Under the pieces are notes generated by a model, which searched no databases, was not told the DNA's origin, and worked only from the letters and a program-made list of their open reading frames with translations. A stretch of DNA of 22,720 bases from JAFLUQ01 sp964551215 (GTDB lineage Bacteria; Bacillota; Clostridia; UMGS1883), in the NCBI GenBank assembly GCA_964551215.1, contig CAZKBV010000027.1, positions 1 to 22,720 of the forward strand. The letters are read 5' to 3'. Shown piece after piece: positions 1 through 7,650 of this stretch; within the stretch, counting starts at the first letter, position 1; each line of letters begins with the position of its first letter. Made by a program: the position numbers and the translations under genes.

Positions 1-808
1 ACTCGCTTTCTCCCTTTGCGTCCCTTTTCCTGCGGACAAAGATAGCTGCAACGGCAACAGCCGCAAGTATAAGGGCGCATATTAGCGGAGCCGCCGGATT
101 AAACGGAGCGGAGCCGTCAGCCGATTCGCCATTTTCTTCGGCTTCGGATTCAGCCTTGAGGGCGGCGGCGTCCTTTTTCGGGCTTTCTTCAACGCTGTCG
201 GAAACATTAAGCTTCGGGCCGCTGTAGGAAATATTCACCTTATCATTTCCTTTGCCGCTCCATTTATAGCCCGTTTCCGTTTTTTCTCCGTTGGCGCTTT
301 CCGGCTCCTTATGGGAAACAATCGTCAAACTGCCGCCGAAGGAATCGCTAAGCTCGCCGTTCTGCTCAATAAAATCCTTCGCGCCGAAGGTTTCGGCGTC
401 TAAACTGCCGTCGATTTTAAGCCGCCTGCCCTCAATTCTCGTCCAAAGGCCGCCGGCGGCCTGCTCCTTTGAAAATTTCGGCACCATAGAAATTCCCTTC
501 CAGCTTTCCGCGGAGGTCAGCTCGTTTATGTCGGCAAAATCACGGGTTACGCAAACCGTGACAAAGCTGTCGTCCTCGGCCTCGGTATAGGGGATATTAT
601 TTTGTTCAAGCGAATCGGTAATCAGAGCCTTAACCTGCTCCTTTACCTCATCGTTGCCCATAAGGGATTTATCTATGCCGTAAGTGACCTGAGCCGAAAA
701 GCTACCGTCCTCGTTCACTGTAAGGACAACATCGCTTCTGCCGCAGCCGACCAAAAGAACCGCGCAAAAAACACACGCCAAAAGAGCCGTTCTTTTTAAA
801 AATTTCAT
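1..808 (-). CDS. Lipoprotein with C-terminal membrane segment (partial)
   Basis: The gene starts at the ATG at 808 and runs off the left edge, giving 269 codons. GGAGGG lies 5 bases before the ATG. Residues 1-22 form a lipoprotein signal peptide with an LVGC lipobox, so Cys22 should be lipidated and the protein held outside the cell. After it comes a beta-rich domain beginning DVVLTVNEDGSFSAQVTYG, then an acidic linker near residues 205-233 (EESPKKDAAALKAESEAEE), a hydrophobic segment (APLICALILAAVAVAAIFV) and a basic RRKRD stop-transfer. The layout resembles LppM-type lipoproteins, but that is a likeness of form only. It is translationally coupled to the 44-codon gene just upstream. Function unknown; the C-terminus is missing. 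Confidence 0.8.
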   Translation of the reverse strand, partial: MKFLKRTALLACVFCAVLLVGCGRSDVVLTVNEDGSFSAQVTYGIDKSLMGNDEVKEQVKALITDSLEQNNIPYTEAEDDSFVTVCVTRDFADINELTSAESWKGISMVPKFSKEQAAGGLWTRIEGRRLKIDGSLDAETFGAKDFIEQNGELSDSFGGSLTIVSHKEPESANGEKTETGYKWSGKGNDKVNISYSGPKLNVSDSVEESPKKDAAALKAESEAEENGESADGSAPFNPAAPLICALILAAVAVAAIFVRRKRDAKGESE

Positions 809-817
809 TATGCCCTC

Positions 818-952
818 CTAACCTATAAACATTGCGTCTTCATCCGATTCGTCCGATATTCTTTCCGCATATTTTTTCAGCAAAAAGGCGACTCCCGCAA
901 AAGCGGCCGATATTGTCAGAGCAAAGACAATAATTTTAATGATTTTTTTCAT
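818..952 (-). CDS. Small single-pass membrane peptide, 44 residues
   Basis: A short gene reading MKKIIKIIVFALTISAAFAG... with a hydrophobic segment at about residues 4-25 and a polar acidic tail (SDESDEDAMFIG). An AAAGGATG ribosome site lies upstream of the ATG. Its stop codon TAG is embedded in TTAGGAGGG, the ribosome site of the following lipoprotein gene, so the two are almost surely translated together. The first segment could be a signal peptide, but with no clear cleavage site a membrane anchor is more likely. I do not recognise a family. Confidence 0.7.
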   Translation of the reverse strand: MKKIIKIIVFALTISAAFAGVAFLLKKYAERISDESDEDAMFIG

Positions 953-1006
953 AGTATTACACATCCTTTATTCTATTCATTGTAAGTGATATGCGTTTTT
1001 TCCGAA

Positions 1007-1029
1007 TAGGCCGATGCTTTTTCGGCCTA
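1007..1029 (-). terminator. Hairpin after mgsA, weak terminator candidate
   Basis: A perfect 8-bp stem (TAGGCCGA/TCGGCCTA) with a 7-base loop lies between the mgsA stop and the 44-codon gene. On the minus strand it is followed by TTCGG and A residues rather than a run of T, so it is a poor intrinsic terminator. On the plus strand the loop contains the T run. It may only be a weak attenuator or an RNA processing site. I saw no convincing promoter between it and the 44-codon gene. Confidence 0.4.
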
Positions 1030-1056
1030 AATATTCAAAAACGCGCCTTTACAAAA

Positions 1057-1461
1057 TCACTTTTTCGGGTTCACTATATCGCGCCAATCCAAATCCCCGC
1101 GTTCAAGTCCCCGAACCAAGACCTCCGCCGTAGCCACGTTTGTGGCAAGAGGAACATTATGCACATCGCACAGACGGAACAGAGCGTTCACATCCGGTTC
1201 ATGGGGCTGGGCCGTCAAGGGATCCCTAAAAAACAACACAAGATCGATTTCGTCGTAGGCTATTCTTGCGCCTATCTGCTGGTCGCCCCCCTGCGGGCCG
1301 GACAGAAAACGATGCACCTGAAGCCCCGTAGCCTCGGTAACAAGGCCTCCTGTGGTACCCGTAGCGCACAGGGTATGCTTTTCAAGAATACCCTTATAGG
1401 CAATGCAAAACTGTACCATAAGCTCTTTCTTTTTGTCATGAGCAATTAACGCAATGTTCAT
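1057..1461 (-). CDS. mgsA: Methylglyoxal synthase
   Basis: This cytosolic enzyme converts dihydroxyacetone phosphate to methylglyoxal and phosphate, a bypass of lower glycolysis that relieves sugar-phosphate stress. The 134 residues keep the family pattern: IALIAHDKKK at the N-terminus with His8 and Asp9, the phosphate-binding ATGTTGG at 33-39, SGPQGGDQQIGARI with Asp60, then Asp80, His87 and Asp90. These correspond to the E. coli catalytic set Asp71, Asp91, His98 and Asp101 shifted by 11. The length is a little short of E. coli (152). AGGAGG sits before the ATG. It is the last gene of the maf-mre-min operon, 38 bp after minD, a place it also holds in several clostridia (after rodA there). 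Confidence 0.95.
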   Translation of the reverse strand: MNIALIAHDKKKELMVQFCIAYKGILEKHTLCATGTTGGLVTEATGLQVHRFLSGPQGGDQQIGARIAYDEIDLVLFFRDPLTAQPHEPDVNALFRLCDVHNVPLATNVATAEVLVRGLERGDLDWRDIVNPKK

Positions 1462-1499
1462 TTTTTTCCTCCTAAAAATTTTCTGTTAATATTAAAGAC

Positions 1500-2279
1500 C
1501 TATTCAAATAATCTTTTCAGGAAGCCCCTTCGCTCCTTAAAATTCATAAGCTCAACTCTTTCCCCGCAAAGTCTGGCGGCCATGTTTCGGTAAGCTCTGC
1601 CCCCTTGACTTTTGGAATCCGTAACGACAAGTTCGGCGGTATTTGCCGCAACGGTTATTTTCTCGTCCTCGGGAACAGCCCCCAAAAGGTTAACGTTAAG
1701 GAAGTTCATAACGTCCTCAACGTCCGGCATCATCCCCTTGCGCACAAGTCCGGGACGAAGCCTGTTTATTATAAGCTTTGTTTCCTTTATATCCGTCCGC
1801 TCCAGCAAACCCAGCACCCTATCGGCGTCCCTTACGGCGCCTAACTCCGGATTTGTCACAACTATAGCTCCGTCCGCCGGAGCTATGGCGTTGTTAAAGC
1901 CCTGCTCTATTCCCGCCGGACAGTCTATAAGCACAAAGTCGTATTCGTTTCTTACCCTTTCCCCCAGATATTTCATCTGAGCCTCTGTAATAAAGGATTT
2001 GTCCTTGGTCTGCGCCGCCGGAAGGAGGTACAGATTTTCTATATCCCTATGACGGAGTACGGCCTTTTTGACGTCGCACGCCTCCTGAGCGACGTCCGTA
2101 ATGTCATAAACTATTCCGCCCTCCATGCCCAGAGCAATATCTAAGTTCCTTAGCCCCACGTCCGTATCTATAAGCAGAGTTCTTTTCCCGCGCATGGCAA
2201 GAGCCGCCCCAAGATTAGCGACGGAGGTGGTTTTCCCCACGCCGCCTTTTCCGCTTGTTATAACATAAATTCGCCCCAA
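1500..2279 (-). CDS. minD: Septum-site determining ATPase MinD
   Basis: This is a ParA/MinD-type ATPase that binds the membrane in the ATP form and recruits MinC to block division away from midcell. The deviant Walker A motif KGGVGKT is at 11-17, switch I DTDVGLRNLD at about 38-47, and the Walker B region VLIDCPAG at about 116-123. The C-terminus (FKERRGFLKRLFE) is the amphipathic membrane-targeting helix. The length of 259 is normal. The start is a TTG at 2279 with GGGAGGG 8 bases upstream, overlapping the mrdA stop; no in-frame ATG fits. Unusually, neither minC nor minE is beside it: mrdA is directly upstream and mgsA directly downstream. Confidence 0.95.
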   Translation of the reverse strand: MGRIYVITSGKGGVGKTTSVANLGAALAMRGKRTLLIDTDVGLRNLDIALGMEGGIVYDITDVAQEACDVKKAVLRHRDIENLYLLPAAQTKDKSFITEAQMKYLGERVRNEYDFVLIDCPAGIEQGFNNAIAPADGAIVVTNPELGAVRDADRVLGLLERTDIKETKLIINRLRPGLVRKGMMPDVEDVMNFLNVNLLGAVPEDEKITVAANTAELVVTDSKSQGGRAYRNMAARLCGERVELMNFKERRGFLKRLFE

Positions 2280-2293
2280 GTCAATACCCTCCC

Positions 2294-4354
2294 TTAAGGC
2301 GTCAGAGTATTGGGAGGATAGCTTTCCTCTCCGCTGTCGCTGCTGAAATATTTTTCTATAATATCCCTTACAATGGGAGCCGCCTTTATGCCGCTGCCGG
2401 CCTTTTCAAGGACGCAGGCCACGGCTATTTGAGGGTCGTCATAGGGAGCGTAAGCAATAAAGACGCCGTTAGTGTAGCTCCCGCCCATCTGCGCGCTTCC
2501 CGTTTTGGCCGCCACATCCACGGGGCAGCCGCTGAAAGCCGCCTGAGCCGTGCCGGAGGTAACCACCATGCGCATACCCTCGGTTACGGCGTTATATGCC
2601 TCGGGAGTCATTTCTATCCGCGACAGTTCCTCGGACTTTATGTTTATTTCCGCGGAGCCTTCCCCGGCCTGTATGCTTTTTACGAGATGAGGGCGGTATC
2701 TAATGCCGCCGTTGGCGATTGCCGCCGTATAATTGGCAAGCTGGAGGGGGGTAACCAAAGTGTCGGACTGGCCTATAGCCGTCTGCAATACGTCGCCGGG
2801 GTACCACGTCTCCCCTCTTTTTTCACGGTTCTGAGGGCTTGAGATACTTCCGGAAAGCTCCTCGTCCTCAAGCTCAATGCCTGTTTTGCTTCCGAAGCCG
2901 AACTTGCGGGAATATTCCACTATTTTTTCTATTCCCAGCCGCCGCCCGACGTCAAAGAAAAATACGTTGCAGGAATCCCTGATAGCCTCGCTGACGTTCT
3001 CCGAGCCGTGCGTTTCGCCGCTTTGATTGTATAGCCAGCACCCCGGCTGATAGTCCTTGTAGTAGGTATATTTACCCGTGTCCACAATTTCAGTATCCAC
3101 GTCTATTACTCCCTCCTGAAGGGCGCCGAAGGCCACGCAGGGCTTAAAGGTGGAGCCGGGGGTGTACGTTCCCATAATAGCCCGATTTATAAGGGGCTTT
3201 GCGGGGTTTTCCATAAGGTCGGCATAATCGCTGTTAAAATTTTCTATATTATACGTGGGGTACGAAGCCATAGCCAGCACCTCGCCGGAATTTACGTCGA
3301 TAACCACCACCGCTCCGCTGTCGCAGTCGCTGCCCCCTTCAATGCTTCCCGCTTCGGAGGAAATATTTAGGATATTGTTTTTAAGGGATTTTTCCGCCGT
3401 TTTCTGAAGCTCAAAATCTATTGTAAGGCTTACGTTGCGCCCGTTCACCGCCGGCTTTTCAACCGAGGATTCTATGCTTCCGCCGCCGGAGGTCTGCTGA
3501 GCGGCACTGAGGCCGTCCTGCCCGCGAAGATATTTTTCAAGGTATTTTTCCAAGCCCTGCTTTCCCACCATAGAATTTATGCTGTAGCCTTCGTCCTTTT
3601 TCTCATCGTATTCTTCCTTGCTGATATTTCCCACCCGTCCCAGAATATGGGTGGCAATTTCGGGGTCGGCGTAATCCCTTACGGGCTGAACAACAACGCT
3701 CACGCCGCTGAAGCCGGCGGACTGTTCCTTTATGGCGGTAACTACGTCTATACTTACATCCGTGCCGAAAACATAGGGCGTCGAGGAGGAAAAGCCGCGT
3801 TCCTCCATATCTAACCGCACAGCCGCGATATTCGCGAGACTGCTTCCCTCATATTTTTCAAGGCCGAACTTTTCCTTTAGAGAAGCCATTATTTCGTCGG
3901 CGGAGGCCTTTTCCTCGAAGCCGTGTTTTTTCTTCCACTTTTTTTCGGCGTCTTGGGGAGTTTCCTCGGAAAAATCCTCCGTAGTCATATCTTCAAGCTT
4001 AAATTTAAAGCTTTCTCCGTCGTAAGCTATGGGAAGCTCCGCGTTTTTAAGCTGATTGTTGCGGCGGAAAACCTGGCAGAGGTTGTCGATAAGCCGATTG
4101 AGGTTTTCCTCGTCCATGCTCCGCTGCTTGGTTATCTGCACGCTGTAGCCGCTTCGGTTTACCACTATGTCGCGCCCGTAGCGGTCGTATATTTCCCCGC
4201 GGGGAGCTTCAAGAACAATACTTTTCGTAGTGCGCCTGTCGCTGCGCTCACGGTAATCCGCCCCGTCCACAAGCTGTATTTTTATAAGGCTGCCGAAAAT
4301 GAGTACGGCGCATATTATAAGCGCCGCTTTTACGGCGGTAAAGCGTCCGTTCAT
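2294..4354 (-). CDS. mrdA: Penicillin-binding protein 2, class B transpeptidase of elongation
   Basis: This membrane-anchored D,D-transpeptidase cross-links peptidoglycan during side-wall growth, working with RodA and MreC. One membrane segment is at about 9-29. PBP-dimer motifs follow (RGEIYDRYGRDIVVN at 52-66), then a charged head-domain stretch at about 110-165, as is usual in clostridial PBP2. The transpeptidase domain has all three motifs: STFK at 401-404 (acylated Ser401), SCN at 461-463 and KTG at 617-619. At 686 residues it is full length. The ATG overlaps the mreD stop by 4 bp (ATGA), with GGGGAGG upstream. The rodA partner is not in the window. The operon context favours MrdA over the sporulation relative SpoVD. 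Confidence 0.93.
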   Translation of the reverse strand: MNGRFTAVKAALIICAVLIFGSLIKIQLVDGADYRERSDRRTTKSIVLEAPRGEIYDRYGRDIVVNRSGYSVQITKQRSMDEENLNRLIDNLCQVFRRNNQLKNAELPIAYDGESFKFKLEDMTTEDFSEETPQDAEKKWKKKHGFEEKASADEIMASLKEKFGLEKYEGSSLANIAAVRLDMEERGFSSSTPYVFGTDVSIDVVTAIKEQSAGFSGVSVVVQPVRDYADPEIATHILGRVGNISKEEYDEKKDEGYSINSMVGKQGLEKYLEKYLRGQDGLSAAQQTSGGGSIESSVEKPAVNGRNVSLTIDFELQKTAEKSLKNNILNISSEAGSIEGGSDCDSGAVVVIDVNSGEVLAMASYPTYNIENFNSDYADLMENPAKPLINRAIMGTYTPGSTFKPCVAFGALQEGVIDVDTEIVDTGKYTYYKDYQPGCWLYNQSGETHGSENVSEAIRDSCNVFFFDVGRRLGIEKIVEYSRKFGFGSKTGIELEDEELSGSISSPQNREKRGETWYPGDVLQTAIGQSDTLVTPLQLANYTAAIANGGIRYRPHLVKSIQAGEGSAEINIKSEELSRIEMTPEAYNAVTEGMRMVVTSGTAQAAFSGCPVDVAAKTGSAQMGGSYTNGVFIAYAPYDDPQIAVACVLEKAGSGIKAAPIVRDIIEKYFSSDSGEESYPPNTLTP

Positions 4355-4842
4355 GCCCGTTCGCCTCCCCGCTTGTATATGTCGGCAAGGGCGTAAAACG
4401 CAAGGGCCGCTATGGCGTTAATCATAGACGTAACCACCGCCGTTATTAGCCATCGGCCTACGGTTACGCTGCCTCTCGGCACCGCAAAGGAAAGCAGGCC
4501 GTAGGCTAAATAGAACAGAATCGAAAAGCCGAATGTGTCCAACGCAAGCAGCGCCGGCGAATTATTGTGCTTTTCATTGGCAAACGCCTTCACCGCCGCG
4601 GCAAGATAAATATACAGCAAAATATTCACGCCGAAGCTCCGCCCTACGGCTCCGTCGATAAGCAGCCCGTAAACCGCGCCCATGACCACCGACTCCGACG
4701 CCTTTGAAAAAAAACATATACCGATAAAAGCCGTCACGCACAAATTGGCCGTGAAGGAAAATATTTTAAGTTTCTGCACGAGTGTGTACTGAAGCAGCAA
4801 CGCCGCCAGAAGCAGCCCGGCCTTTATCAAAATGTTCTTCAT
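4351..4842 (-). CDS. mreD: Rod shape-determining protein MreD
   Basis: A 163-residue, very hydrophobic membrane protein with about five predicted membrane segments, e.g. ILIKAGLLLAALLLQYTLV at the N-terminus and ALAFYALADIYKRG at the end. MreD is a poorly conserved inner-membrane part of the elongasome that binds MreC. Identity rests on hydropathy, length and position between mreC and mrdA. The AAGGAG ribosome site overlaps the TAA of mreC, and the gene ends in a 4-bp overlap with mrdA, so all three should be translated together. Confidence 0.88.
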   Translation of the reverse strand: MKNILIKAGLLLAALLLQYTLVQKLKIFSFTANLCVTAFIGICFFSKASESVVMGAVYGLLIDGAVGRSFGVNILLYIYLAAAVKAFANEKHNNSPALLALDTFGFSILFYLAYGLLSFAVPRGSVTVGRWLITAVVTSMINAIAALAFYALADIYKRGGERA

Positions 4843-4851
4843 TGTTTCTCC

Positions 4852-5667
4852 TTAATCCTTTACGGAAATCAACAGCTCCGTTATTCTTCCGAAATCCACC
4901 GCCGTTTCAATTTCACAGCTTACGGTAAGCCCGTCGCCGCTGTCTTTCACCTCCGTTACCGCGCCTATCAGCAATCCCTTCGGGAAAATTCCCCCCGTGC
5001 CGGAGGTTTCAATACTGTCGCCGGCAACAATTCTGGCGTTTTTGTCCAAATAGTTAAGGCAGCACTTTCCCTGCGGGGTAAGCCCGCTTTTGCCTTCCGC
5101 GATGCCCATATCGTTGGTGCGGCCGCATACCGCCCCCACGGAGGATTCAACATCGTTCACGGTTTTAATTTTGGCGTAATCCGCCCCCACCTCGTAAACA
5201 CTGCCCACAAGGCCTTCGGGGACTACCGCCACGGAATTAACCCTAACGCCGTCCAAAGAGCCTTTGTCAATAACAAGCGTATCGTACCAGTCGCCGCTTT
5301 CGCGGGAAATAACATTTGCGCCCTCGTATTTCAGCTCCGTTCGCATATCCTTCATTTCAAGAAGCGCTCTGAGACGCTCGTTTTCATTTTTATAGGTATC
5401 AATATTTATCGTGGCCTGTTCAAGGGAAGCGATTCTCTCCTTGAGAGCTTCGTTTTCCCCTTTGTATTTTCCGCTGTTGACTATACTGTCCGCAAAATCT
5501 CCCACTACTCCAAAGGAGGAAACCGCCTTATGGAGAGGAGCTATCAAAGAGCCTGCCAAGGCGTTTGCCGCGTTGGAGCCGGTCACCGCGCCGGCGGCCA
5601 TTATTCCCAGCACGGCACCGGTCAGTATTAAAATTATAATCCACAGCTTTTTCGGTATTTTCTTCAA
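4852..5667 (-). CDS. mreC: Rod shape-determining protein MreC
   Basis: This bitopic elongasome scaffold activates PBP2. The 271 residues show a basic N-terminus, a membrane segment at about 8-29, a coiled coil at about 70-115 (NEALKERIASLEQ ... YKNENERLRALLEMKD) and the beta-barrel MreC domain, with DTLVIDKGSLDGVRVNSVAV and the family-typical GDSIETSGTGGIFPKGLLIG near 217-236. The start codon is TTG at 5667, preceded by AAGGAG; no ATG fits. In most bacteria mreB lies directly upstream, but here maf does, with 39 bp between. Confidence 0.93.
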   Translation of the reverse strand: MKKIPKKLWIIILILTGAVLGIMAAGAVTGSNAANALAGSLIAPLHKAVSSFGVVGDFADSIVNSGKYKGENEALKERIASLEQATINIDTYKNENERLRALLEMKDMRTELKYEGANVISRESGDWYDTLVIDKGSLDGVRVNSVAVVPEGLVGSVYEVGADYAKIKTVNDVESSVGAVCGRTNDMGIAEGKSGLTPQGKCCLNYLDKNARIVAGDSIETSGTGGIFPKGLLIGAVTEVKDSGDGLTVSCEIETAVDFGRITELLISVKD

Positions 5668-5706
5668 GGAATTGCAGCTCCTTTTTGTAATGGTAAAGCT
5701 CGGAAC

Positions 5707-6297
5707 CTATTTTGTGTCAATCAGGCTTATTCCGAACTCTTTTTTCAGCGTTTTCTCCAGTTCGCACAATGGAAGCCCCACAACGTTAAAGTAGTCGCCG
5801 TCTATGCGTTCTATAAAAAGAGCGCCTTTTTCCTGTATTCCGTAAGCGCCTGCCTTGTCCATAGGCTCGCCGCTTTTTACGTAGGCCTTTATTTCCTCTT
5901 GGGAAAGCTCTTTAAACTTCACCTTTGTTTCGCACCGCCGCCCGCAAGCCTCCATAGTTTCGCAGTTCACCACCGCATAGCCCGTAAAAACGCTGTGCCA
6001 TTTTCCGCTGAGAAGAGCAAGCATTTCCTCGGCTTCCTTTTCGTCCTTGGGCTTGCCCAGTATTTTTCCGTCGATGTACACACAGGTATCCGCCCCTATG
6101 CACACAAAGCTCTTTCCGCTGTAGCGTTTTGCCGTATGCAAAGCCTTCATCATGGCAAGCTTTGTAACCATCCTTGTCGGCTCGTCGTCGCAGAAAGCCG
6201 ATTCGTCAATTTCAGCCGGTACTATTCGGGGCTGAAGCCCCAGACCTTTTAAAAGCTCCGCCCTTCTTGGGGAGCCGGAAGCAAGAATATACTCCAT
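5707..6297 (-). CDS. maf: Maf-like nucleoside triphosphate pyrophosphatase
   Basis: Maf enzymes hydrolyse dTTP/UTP or modified nucleotides to the monophosphate and pyrophosphate. They are linked to septum control in Bacillus. I start it at the ATG at 6297 (MEYILASGSPRR), which has GGAG 6 bases upstream, giving 196 residues, the usual length. Motifs: ASGSPRR at 6-12, GADT with catalytic Asp70, GKP near 82, SGKWHSVFTGYAV, and the C-terminal MDKAGAYGIQ and GDYFNVVGLPL. It is the first gene of the shape operon. A longer reading from 6363 would begin upstream of the probable transcription start and is rejected. Confidence 0.93.
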   Translation of the reverse strand: MEYILASGSPRRAELLKGLGLQPRIVPAEIDESAFCDDEPTRMVTKLAMMKALHTAKRYSGKSFVCIGADTCVYIDGKILGKPKDEKEAEEMLALLSGKWHSVFTGYAVVNCETMEACGRRCETKVKFKELSQEEIKAYVKSGEPMDKAGAYGIQEKGALFIERIDGDYFNVVGLPLCELEKTLKKEFGISLIDTK

Positions 6298-6314
6298 AAA
6301 AATCTCCATTCCGC

Positions 6315-6335
6315 CGCCGCTCATCATAAGCGGCG
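6315..6335 (-). promoter_or_regulatory. Leader hairpin upstream of the maf ribosome site
   Basis: A perfect 7-bp stem (CGCCGCT/AGCGGCG) with a 7-base loop lies in the short leader between the promoter and the maf start. It ends about 12 bases before the GGAG site. It could tune translation or stabilise the 5' end of the operon mRNA. There is no T run, so it is not a terminator. Confidence 0.45.
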
Positions 6336-6351
6336 CAAGACTTCTGTGTAT

Positions 6352-6380
6352 ATTGTACCACATAATTCCAATGTTTTCAA
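6352..6380 (-). promoter_or_regulatory. Promoter of the maf-mre-mrdA-minD-mgsA operon
   Basis: On the minus strand, TTGAAA (6380-6375), a 17-bp spacer and TACAAT (6357-6352) with an extended -10 TGG before it. The predicted start of transcription is near 6345, giving a leader of about 48 bases to the maf ATG. No terminator is visible between araC and this site, so some read-through from araC is possible. Confidence 0.75.
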
Positions 6381-6423
6381 TACATACTTTTAAAATTTCT
6401 TTATTTTTATCACGTAATTTGAT

Positions 6424-7482
6424 TTAAATACGCTCGGCGTTTTCCTTCGCGCTTTTATTTTGCTCTTTTCGGTAGGCCGCGGGAGTTATTCCAAAGCGCA
6501 GCTTAAAGCGCTTTTCAAAGGAGCTTCTCTGACCGTAGCCCACGGCCTGAGCGATTTCGTCGATTGAAAGAAGCGATGAAATTAAAAGCTCCTTAGCTTT
6601 ATTCATGCGTAGCCGTTCAACGTAATCGGAAAAGGATTGCCCCGAATATTCGGAAAAAAGCTTGGAAATATACGATTTGGAAAAGTGGAACTCCTCCGAA
6701 AGAGAGCCGAGAGAAACATCCGACACGCTTCGCCCCGCCGCCGCCATGACCTTTACGGCGCGAAGCCGCCGTTCGCTTATTTCGGGGAGGGGTTCGCTTT
6801 CGTAAAGTCGGGAAAGCTCAATAAGCAGCGAGGAAAACAGCAACCTTAGCATACTTTGGCTGTAACGCCGCTTAAGAGCGTATTCCCGTATTATATTAAA
6901 GATGAAAAATTCCGCTTCGCCGCCCGAAGGTATGTTAAAGCGCATACAGCAGGGTTCGCGGTCTTTGGAATATATGGAGCTGAGAAAAAAGTCAAGAAAA
7001 ACGTCGTTATCCTGAAGCATACCTTGAATTTTGGCCGTAAAGGTGGACTTCCGCGCCATTATATTTACCATTATGCTTCCGTCCGGCGGAACATAAACTC
7101 CGTGGCGGCATCGGGTGTCGAATATCCATGCCGATCCGGCGGGGAGAGAGTACATTTCCCCGTTAAAAAAGCAAAAGCATTTCCCCCGGTATATGTAAAA
7201 CATTTCAAAGAAATCGTGACTGTGAGAATAGCTTTCCGCGACGGCGCGCATTTTCCCGGCCTCATCAAAGTTAGAAGCGCGAAGGTTAAAGTCTACATAT
7301 ACCATTAAATCCTCGCCCGGGGCGAAAACAAAGCCTTCCGTGTATGTTCGGCGGTGCTTCTCGTACAGAGCGGGGTCTTTTCTTAGCTCCCGCTCCCTTT
7401 TCTCCCATTCATAGATATGAACCGGATTTTTTACCGTTTCGCCAATTATTTTTTCCACTTCGTTTTTCAAATCGCTATACAT
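6424..7482 (-). CDS. AraC-family transcription regulator with cupin sensor domain
   Basis: A 352-residue cytosolic DNA-binding regulator. The middle part (about 80-150) is a cupin-type sensor: SYSHSHDFFEMFYIYRGKCF, then LPAGSAWIFDTRCRHGVYVP. The C-terminal quarter carries two helix-turn-helix units, at about 257-280 (LGSLSEEFHFSKSYISKLF) and 304-330 (LSIDEIAQAVGYGQRSSFEKRF), ending in the family signature FGITPAAYRK. The start ATG has GAGG upstream. It lies head to head with the rhamnosidase gene, and AraC regulators placed so commonly control the neighbouring glycoside hydrolase. Rhamnose or a rhamnoside as inducer is inference. The residues just outside the HTH region give no further clue. 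Confidence 0.92.
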   Translation of the reverse strand: MYSDLKNEVEKIIGETVKNPVHIYEWEKRERELRKDPALYEKHRRTYTEGFVFAPGEDLMVYVDFNLRASNFDEAGKMRAVAESYSHSHDFFEMFYIYRGKCFCFFNGEMYSLPAGSAWIFDTRCRHGVYVPPDGSIMVNIMARKSTFTAKIQGMLQDNDVFLDFFLSSIYSKDREPCCMRFNIPSGGEAEFFIFNIIREYALKRRYSQSMLRLLFSSLLIELSRLYESEPLPEISERRLRAVKVMAAAGRSVSDVSLGSLSEEFHFSKSYISKLFSEYSGQSFSDYVERLRMNKAKELLISSLLSIDEIAQAVGYGQRSSFEKRFKLRFGITPAAYRKEQNKSAKENAERI

Positions 7483-7527
7483 AATAATTCCTCAAAAAAA
7501 GACATAAATTAAAAGCTCTCGGAGCAT

Positions 7528-7556
7528 ATACAAAGCTCAATCCGCAATGATATAAT
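7528..7556 (+). promoter_or_regulatory. Candidate rhamnosidase promoter with weak -35
   Basis: A perfect TATAAT at 7551-7556 faces the rhamnosidase, but the hexamer 17 bases upstream (ATACAA) is a poor -35. This pattern would suit a promoter that needs an activator. An 11-bp inverted repeat, GCTC-TCG-GAGC (7515-7525), ends just before it. The -10 occupies the same bases as the araC -10 on the other strand. Confidence 0.4.
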
Positions 7557-7580
7557 ATAATAAATTTCAATGTTTGTCAA
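7552..7580 (-). promoter_or_regulatory. Promoter of the araC-type gene
   Basis: On the minus strand, consensus TTGACA (7580-7575), a 17-bp spacer and TATTAT (7557-7552). Transcription should begin near 7545, about 60 bases before the araC ATG. It overlaps the candidate rhamnosidase promoter, so polymerase should not use both at once. Confidence 0.7.
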
Positions 7581-7650
7581 GGCGAAAAACCGGGAAAATA
7601 TTCACCATATCGGCAAGCAAAATTTTATGTTTCAAGGAGGGCGAGGCCTT

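Noticed and set aside
6298..6363. Upstream extension of maf by 22 codons
   Set aside because: The ATG at 6363 lies upstream of the predicted transcription start and within the promoter region; the shorter form fits family length and has a ribosome site.
7570..7650. Upstream extension of the rhamnosidase by 27 codons
   Set aside because: No ribosome site before 7570, the araC -35 lies within it, and it would put a polar stretch before a clear signal peptide.
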